Below, in pieces: positions 22,180 to 27,507 of a stretch of 27,507 bases of DNA; within the stretch, counting starts at the first letter, position 1, and each line of letters begins with the position of its first letter. Origin of the DNA: Byssochlamys sp. IMV 00236 (lineage: Eukaryota; Ascomycota; Eurotiomycetes; Eurotiales; Thermoascaceae); assembly GCA_001931875.2 (NCBI GenBank), contig MSJH02000449.1, forward strand, positions 1 through 27,507, written 5' to 3'. The position numbers were made by a program, and so were the translations under genes. Under the pieces are notes generated by a model, which did no database searches, was not told the DNA's origin, and was given only the letters and a program-made list of their open reading frames with translations.

Positions 22180-22346
22180 CCCACCTCTGAAAGCCTTCGT
22201 GACTGTGATGATCCAAAGACCATTAGCTACAGCGAAGCTATATTATCCATAACGTCACAGAAGTGCTCATAAAGGACTCACGTTCAAACATACTGTTTCT
22301 GGGGACATTGCATGAAAAGATGCTGTAGATTTTCATCGATGTCAGC
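22180..22346 (-). pseudogene. LINE relic, reverse-transcriptase zinc-binding region
   Basis: On the minus strand one frame reads DIDENLQHLFMQCPQKQYV, then after stop codons VLYEHFCDVMDN. This is the pattern of the zinc-binding segment that follows the reverse transcriptase in many fungal LINE-type elements (ENLQHLF..CP.K..VW...L). Several stops and the lack of any neighbouring RT motif show it is a dead fragment. The call rests on one short motif. Confidence 0.42.
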
Positions 22347-22493
22347 TCACCAAAAGCAATATCTAGTACCGTTTGAATAAGAAAAACGTGAATTAGTATA
22401 GAATTGACATTCGTTCGGTTAGGTTTAAAGCATAAGTTTTGATGTAACAAGTCGCTTATAATACTGTGCTTCCACCCTCAATTTACCGGATGC

Positions 22494-22829
22494 TTGAAAA
22501 CTCCGCTCAGTTTTTTGAAAAATTTTGGACATTTGTGTGAGGTTAAATTGCTGAAGGATCGAGTTAGAAGAGAGAAACTGACAGATACAGAAACACTTTC
22601 TTCAAGAGTAATTGAAGGCAGTGAGGATATTCCTGTTGAACATATACAAAATTTCATCCAGCACTCGATCAATGTAATCCCTAAATGCTTGAATAAAGAA
22701 CAGAACCTTTGTGATCGTTTTAGTGTTTGGTTAAATTGGTTTTTTTTTAAAGTGGGCAATTTATTTTCGAAAAGCTGGGACCTCTGTTCGAAGTCCAATT
22801 CATGGATTTCAAGTGTTATTGAAAATTAG
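22494..22829 (+). pseudogene. C-terminal relic of an IS630/Tc1-type DDE transposase (left copy)
   Basis: An open frame of 111 codons whose middle reads VRREKLTDTETLSSRVIEG, then IPVEHIQNFIQHSINVIPKC and LNKE. This matches the tail that follows the NPIE-FW motif in many fungal DDE transposases (VRR..LT....L..RI.E........Q..I.H....FP.C...E). Just before it a neighbouring frame reads FEKFWTFV, the worn PIE-FW motif, so the join contains a frame error. The part after about codon 75 has no counterpart. The antisense frame at 22478-22798 is a shadow. Confidence 0.6.
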
Positions 22830-22936
22830 TATGTTAAATAGAGATATGGTTTAAGCAATTAATAAACTGATTTTTGAGCGTTGAGTTATATTTTCGAAGT
22901 GCTGGATGGTTGCTTTGTTTGCAGTACTAACAATTT

Positions 22937-23223
22937 TACTTTGGAGTAATTCTGCATCTTGGAGTTTTATTGCGCCTAACCTTGCGTTTAACTAATGCCC
23001 AGAACCATTCGATTGGATTGAGTTCTGGTGAATATGGAGGAAGATATACACACTTATAGCCTTTATTTCTTTCATTAACCAAGTACCCTCTTTGTTTACT
23101 TGTGAATCGGTGCTTTATCTATTATAAAGTAGAATCCCTTCATCTCTTAATGCTTGTCTGTAATATCAATATCCAAAGTTTCCTGTAGAAAACGCAAACA
23201 ATGCCCAGTTGTGGTGTCTTTTG
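22937..23223 (-). pseudogene. DDE transposase relic (left-arm copy)
   Basis: Mirror image of the relic at 26746-27032, with the same stops and frame changes. Contains the IIDKAPIHK and YLPPYSPELNPIEWFWALVK motifs of the Tc1/IS630 DDE superfamily. Confidence 0.85.
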
Positions 23224-23413
23224 GTTCCGCTTCTCTAGAGGTCGTATCAGGAGTTTTCGCTTTTTACCACTCTAGATTTCTCTTACCTTTGGAGGCTGTT
23301 CTGTATGCGAATGTTCAGGTTTACAATCCCTAGGGATGGTATAGTTGTCAACAATGATAAAACAATGATAAAAAAAAGCTAATTATAGCTATAAAAAATG
23401 ATTCAATATTTAT

Positions 23414-23666
23414 TTATTCTACATCTTTAAATGGGTCTTTCCAAATTGGTTGTCTTAAAAGCTTAGCAGCGTCGGGCTGTTTGTTGTAAATTTTTCGCAT
23501 GCTTGTCTTTCTTCTTTGACTTCCACTTGATATTTCGGTCACAACAATGCAATCCTCCTATATAACGTAACTATTAGTGCAAAATCCAACTCTTTTGAAA
23601 TTTGAGTGCAAACCTTAAACGCGCTTAAAGCCTCCAAGAGATCACGTATTCCACCATTTTTAATTT
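23414..23666 (-). pseudogene. Truncated 3' end of the family gene (left-arm copy)
   Basis: Mirror image of 26303-26555. It holds the last exon with its stop codon, the last intron, and the first few codons upstream (NGGIRDLLEALSAFK), cut off at the arm boundary. It has no promoter or upstream exons in this orientation. Confidence 0.85.
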
Positions 23667-24378
23667 TCATTTCGCTTAGAGTTTACCGCAAAGATAATTA
23701 GGGCAGCATTATTGATATTACAATAACGCGACAGATTCTATTAGACCATAAAATAAAGTTATTTAGTATTTCGTTTTTAGTTCTTGGATTAATATAATAC
23801 CTTTTTCATTATGAAGCGTAATGCGACTTGTCGTTCAACTAGCACCTTTTGGAGACCGTTCTAGGGTTTTTATCAAAAGAACCCATTCTGATGACTACTA
23901 GTTTTACAACAAGTACAAACAGTAGCAAGTGATTCACGCAATGTAAAGGTGTGTTCTTCCACAGTATCTAGACACAAAGCGGTTTCAGAGCTTCAAAGGA
24001 TGGGTTAATGGCCAAATTCCGTTTTCACTAAGATAAGAGGCCGACCTATGAAGTTGTGAATAAGAAGCATATCCTGTATTGAAAGCTGTAATTAGACTTA
24101 GAAAAGTTGAAAATGTAAAAAGGATAAATGTGGTTACCAATCAAAACCGTCTTTCGTGCAGTTTAGCATTCAATAACTTAAAGGAAGTGTAACCGTCATG
24201 TTGGCGTTTTTTAAGGTGGCCTCCTGAAACTGTTTACAAAGGATTTTTTTCTTGAGTATCAACCTTTTTGTATATTCTGCTGTGATGAAAACTTGCAACC
24301 TTAATAGATCGCCCCTTTGGTAAAGGAATAGAAGTTTTGTTAATTGGGTTTCTAAACATATCTTATGTCATTTTAGGA
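23667..24378. other. Centre of the element, no clear gene
   Basis: Unique sequence between the left arm and the family gene. On the minus strand, near 23875-23950, short frames read LRESLATVCTCCKTSS and then stop. The two close Cys pairs could be a relic of a zinc-binding segment, but there is not enough to name it. The 5' end of the plus-strand family gene probably lies in or before this stretch and was not found. Confidence 0.35.
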
Positions 24379-26555
24379 ATGCTGATTCTTGGCTGTATGA
24401 AAATTATGAAGTAAATAATGGTCTACCAGAGTTTTTTAGACAGGGAAAATATACTTCTAGAATGAAGGAAGTAGCAGAGGAAGATTATATATTCGTCATA
24501 GATAAAGCAAGTAAAATAGAGAGAGAGACTCAAATTATCAAGAATGGGCATTGAATATGCAACAAAATGAATATAGGGTAATTCAGCATCTACACTTACT
24601 GTGAACTATTTTTTGTGTTATTGATATCTGTTCGCTAGGCCTTGGATCTAGCCTATTCAATGGATTATTGGCGTTGGCTGTCAGAGAAGGAAAAAGACGA
24701 ACAACGTAAGGACACTGCAGCTGGTATTATAACGAAGAGAAGTAACTTCGCTGAGGTCCCAAAAAAGACCAGAAAGAACAAAAATACGGTAATATATGAT
24801 GACAATTTATAGGAAACAAAATGCTAACTTACAAATAGTACCTGGCTGAAGACCATTTGAATATAAATGGATACCGCGAATCATTAGGAACCATTATTGG
24901 TAGATCCGTAAGAAGTTTCATCTCGTCGAACAGCAAGTCGTCATACTTTCGCACGCAAGTGATACGCTTCATAAGCTTCCTTATTTGATATCATAATAAC
25001 CATGTGTAATATTTAAATTCATTTTTAGATTGGGTATGAATTGTATAATTGACATATCTGACACTTCAGAAGAATCGCATATGTCATTATTTTGTATTGA
25101 AAAGCAAAGTGAAATAAAATCAAAATTGATAGAAGCATTTTGTGAGGCAAGACAATCTGAATATAATTGTGATGCTATGGAAACAATAATTAAGAAGGTA
25201 AGCAGAATCTATTTTATTGACCACGATGTTTATTTTAATAAACTTTGATAGTTTTGACGTGTTTGATGAGATAATCATTATAATAACTAGAGTATAATCT
25301 TACAGTAGAGCATACATTCTACTTTACATTCCTCTATCGCATCTGATAAGAATAACTTATAATAATAATAATAACTATAGTAGCTCCTAGTATAACAATA
25401 ATAACATAAGCATAAATAATGTCAGTGACGACAATAATATAAATAACAGTCATAGATTCTCTACCCAAGTAGACTCTCATACAAACTTAATTTAATCATA
25501 TTCAGCTTTTCTTTTTATAAAGAATGTAATTCGCAAGTCATCGACTTAATTGCCTTTTTACAATAACAAACAAAGCTGAATACAACAAGTTTGAAAGAGA
25601 GAAAGCCAAAGATAAGTTTTTAAAGAAAGTAATTGAGGAGATTGAAAAAGAAAGAACTGTGGACAACGTTGTCAAAAGAGTTTATTTACAGGTGTAAGTG
25701 GTTTTTTTTTTTCAGTTTTAGAATGTCCTGATTACTTACATGTCAATGTTAGATTGGAGACATTGCTTTTTGATGATTACCTCTACGATAAAGTTGATCG
25801 CCATACAGAGGCTGATTATGTCGTCAAGTTGTTTGGCCCGATATTAGAAAATGTATTCAGAGAAAGTAGTTGTCATCTTTTATGGTAAGTGCTTTATTTA
25901 AATAGAAAGTGACCAATGACGAGCTAGTTAATTGCTTGCATTGATAGAGGTGAGTCAAAAAGTAGCGTTTGTGCAGAAGCTGGTTATCCGTCAAGATTGG
26001 ATTTACGTGTTATTTCCCGATGTTATAAAAAGATGAAGAGCTCTCCATTGTTGAATTTGCAAAGCAGCCACAACCCTGTAAATATTATACAGACAAAAAA
26101 AGAGCTGTGATGTCCAGTTGGTTGCACTTGAAGCATCGCATCAAGGGCAGCCAGTTAAACCTACAAGACGCTAAACGTTTAGCGATTCCTTTTGTATTAT
26201 GCGAGGGACTTGAAGCAGATATATATAAAATAAGATTGGTAGATGATACTTGGACCGTCGTCGAGAAGGCAAAAGATATGCATATTCCTTCATCGATACT
26301 TGAAATTAAAAATGGTGGAATACGTGATCTCTTGGAGGCTTTAAGCGCGTTTAAGGTTTGCACTCAAATTTCAAAAGAGTTGGATTTTGCACTAATAGTT
26401 ACGTTATATAGGAGGATTGCATTGTTGTGACCGAAATATCAAGTGGAAGTCAAAGAAGAAAGACAAGCATGCGAAAAATTTACAACAAACAGCCCGACGC
26501 TGCTAAGCTTTTAAGACAACCAATTTGGAAAGACCCATTTAAAGATGTAGAATAA
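24379..26555 (+). pseudogene. Multi-exon gene of a repeated family, frame-broken
   Basis: Function unknown. Exons traced: 24379-24577, 24639-24788, 24839-24954, 25029-25197, about 25573-25693, 25753-25884, 25950-26355 and 26412-26555. Typical pieces: WALNMQQNEYR, ALDLAYSMDYWRWLSEKE, GIITKRSNFAEVPKKTRKN, GYRESLGTIIG, EADYVVKLFGPILENVF, SRLDLRVIS, SIVEFAKQ..KYYTDKKRAV, IPFVLCEGLEADIYKIRLVD and IPSSILEIKNGGIRDLLEAL. I recall such text from large Mucoromycota-restricted families, and no catalytic motif is known to me. The frame breaks in at least four places: a GA run (about 24520-24530), the junction near 25573, the junction 25884/25950, and an A5 run (about 26029-26033). The last two exons are intact. 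The 3' part lies in the right arm. No start codon was identified. Confidence 0.7.
24955..25028 (+). other. Likely GC-AG intron in the family gene
   Basis: The only donor that keeps the frame between the 24839 and 25029 exons is GCAAGT at 24955, spliced to the AG at 25027-25028. It joins YFR-T to LGMNCIIDIS. GCAAGT is the usual form of GC donors. Confidence 0.45.
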
Positions 26556-26745
26556 ATAAATATTGAATCATTTTTTATAGCTATAATTAGCTTTTTTTTA
26601 TCATTGTTTTATCATTGTTGACAACTATACCATCCCTAGGGATTGTAAACCTGAACATTCGCATACAGAACAGCCTCCAAAGGTAAGAGAAATCTAGAGT
26701 GGTAAAAAGCGAAAACTCCTGATACGACCTCTAGAGAAGCGGAAC

Positions 26746-27032
26746 CAAAAGACACCACAACTGGGCATTGTTTGCGTTTTCTACAGGAAACTTTGGATAT
26801 TGATATTACAGACAAGCATTAAGAGATGAAGGGATTCTACTTTATAATAGATAAAGCACCGATTCACAAGTAAACAAAGAGGGTACTTGGTTAATGAAAG
26901 AAATAAAGGCTATAAGTGTGTATATCTTCCTCCATATTCACCAGAACTCAATCCAATCGAATGGTTCTGGGCATTAGTTAAACGCAAGGTTAGGCGCAAT
27001 AAAACTCCAAGATGCAGAATTACTCCAAAGTA
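26746..27032 (+). pseudogene. DDE transposase relic (right-arm copy)
   Basis: Plus-strand reading gives KDTTTGHCLRFLQETLDI, a stop, MKGFYFIIDKAPIHK (second catalytic Asp region), a stop and frame change, then GYKCVYLPPYSPELNPIEWF (third acidic residue in NPIE) and WALVKRKVRRN. These motifs in this order identify a Tc1/IS630-type (DDE_3) transposase. The N-terminal DNA-binding part and the first catalytic Asp are missing, and several stops are present, so it is inactive. Confidence 0.85.
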
Positions 27033-27139
27033 AAATTGTTAGTACTGCAAACAAAGCAACCATCCAGCACTTCGAAAATATAACTCAACGCTCAAAAATC
27101 AGTTTATTAATTGCTTAAACCATATCTCTATTTAACATA

Positions 27140-27475
27140 CTAATTTTCAATAACACTTGAAATCCATGAATTGGACTTCGAACAGAGGTCCCAGCTTTTC
27201 GAAAATAAATTGCCCACTTTAAAAAAAAACCAATTTAACCAAACACTAAAACGATCACAAAGGTTCTGTTCTTTATTCAAGCATTTAGGGATTACATTGA
27301 TCGAGTGCTGGATGAAATTTTGTATATGTTCAACAGGAATATCCTCACTGCCTTCAATTACTCTTGAAGAAAGTGTTTCTGTATCTGTCAGTTTCTCTCT
27401 TCTAACTCGATCCTTCAGCAATTTAACCTCACACAAATGTCCAAAATTTTTCAAAAAACTGAGCGGAGTTTTCAA
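27140..27475 (-). pseudogene. C-terminal relic of an IS630/Tc1-type DDE transposase (right copy)
   Basis: Exact mirror of the frame at 22494-22829, with the same VRREKLTDTETL and QHSINVIPKCLNKE text. It points inward from the outer tip, like its left counterpart, and opposite to the other transposase relic in the arm. The arm therefore holds debris of two different transposase genes. Confidence 0.6.
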
Positions 27476-27507
27476 GCATCCGGTAAATTGAGGGTGGAAG
27501 CACAGTA

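Larger units (their letters stand above)
22462..23666. repeat. Left arm of the inverted repeat (1,205 bp)
   Basis: Reverse complement of 26303-27507. From outside to inside it contains a transposase C-terminal relic on plus (22494-22829), a second transposase relic on minus (about 22937-23223), and the mirrored 3' end of the family gene on minus (23414-23666). The inner boundary is sharp: sequence agrees up to the AAATTT at 23661-23666 and diverges at 23667. Confidence 0.93.
22462..27507. mobile_element. Large inverted-repeat-bounded element
   Basis: Two arms of 1,205 bp face each other around a 2,636-bp centre. Paired coordinates always sum to 49,969, so there is no insertion or deletion between arms, and no mismatch was noticed in the stretches compared. 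The tips begin TACTGTGCTTCC; the leading TA would suit a Tc1/mariner-type target site, but the right flank is outside the window. The arms hold old transposase debris and the 3' end of a broken gene, so this is not a simple autonomous element. It could be a composite transposon, a local inverted duplication, or in part an assembly product at a contig end. Confidence 0.7.
26303..27507. repeat. Right arm of the inverted repeat (1,205 bp)
   Basis: Reverse complement of the left arm. It carries the end of the family gene (to 26555), a DDE transposase relic on plus (26746-27032) and the outer transposase tail on minus (27140-27475). It ends with the last base of the window, so its true outer limit and any target-site duplication cannot be seen. 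Confidence 0.93.

Noticed and set aside
22478..22798. 106-codon minus-strand frame (and its mirror at 27171-27491)
   Set aside because: Antisense of the transposase-tail frame, which has the recognisable family motif.
25340..25440. AAT/ATA-rich stretch as a CRISPR-like or tandem array
   Set aside because: Plain low-complexity trinucleotide drift with no regular unit or spacers.

Overview
This is an AT-rich nuclear window from a filamentous fungus, most likely an early-diverging one (Mucoromycota, probably a Mucorales-type genome). Three things point there. The genes are compact with many short GT-AG introns of about 50-65 nt. The housekeeping genes are clearly eukaryotic and fungal (SNU13, a YJU2B/Saf4-type splicing factor, a complex I NDUFA5 subunit, cytochrome b5, a Dal5-type MFS permease, secreted proteins with GPI-type tails). 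The relics of expanded gene families and transposons look like those seen in Mucoromycota. The genus is not determined.

Layout. 1-1330: no gene seen. 1331-2036: tail-anchored cytochrome b5 (6 exons). 2037-4335: no gene, but a cluster of hairpins at about 2095-2260. 4336-5189: orphan 247-residue protein, convergent with 5233-6370 (minus), a YJU2B/CCDC130 splicing factor. 7872-9892 (minus): ALMT/FUSC-type membrane transporter, divergent from 10267-11274, a two-domain rhodanese (3-mercaptopyruvate sulfurtransferase type). 12176-12754: small F-box-like gene with a doubtful exon structure. 13092-13580: SNU13. 13971-14693 and 16207-16831: two secreted, Ser/Thr-rich, probably GPI-anchored wall proteins, with a decayed multicopy-family relic between them (about 15271-15740). 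16832-19510: 2.7 kb with no convincing gene. 19511-21114: allantoate-permease-like MFS transporter, convergent with NDUFA5 (21476-21904, minus).

The last 5.3 kb is a mobile-DNA zone. A LINE zinc-binding-domain relic (22180-22346, minus) lies next to a very large inverted repeat. Two arms of 1,205 bp (22462-23666 and 26303-27507) mirror each other with no indel around a 2,636-bp centre. The arms carry remnants of two DDE transposases. The centre carries a multi-exon gene of a repeated family, broken by several 1-nt frame errors. The 3' end of that gene lies inside the right arm, so the left arm holds a mirrored, truncated copy of it. The window ends exactly at the outer tip of the right arm.

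The genes are ordinary single nuclear loci and show no operon logic. Two of them (SNU13 and YJU2B) act in pre-mRNA splicing, which fits an intron-dense genome. All exon boundaries were assigned by eye from splice-site consensus, reading-frame phase and family knowledge. No transcript data or database search was available.
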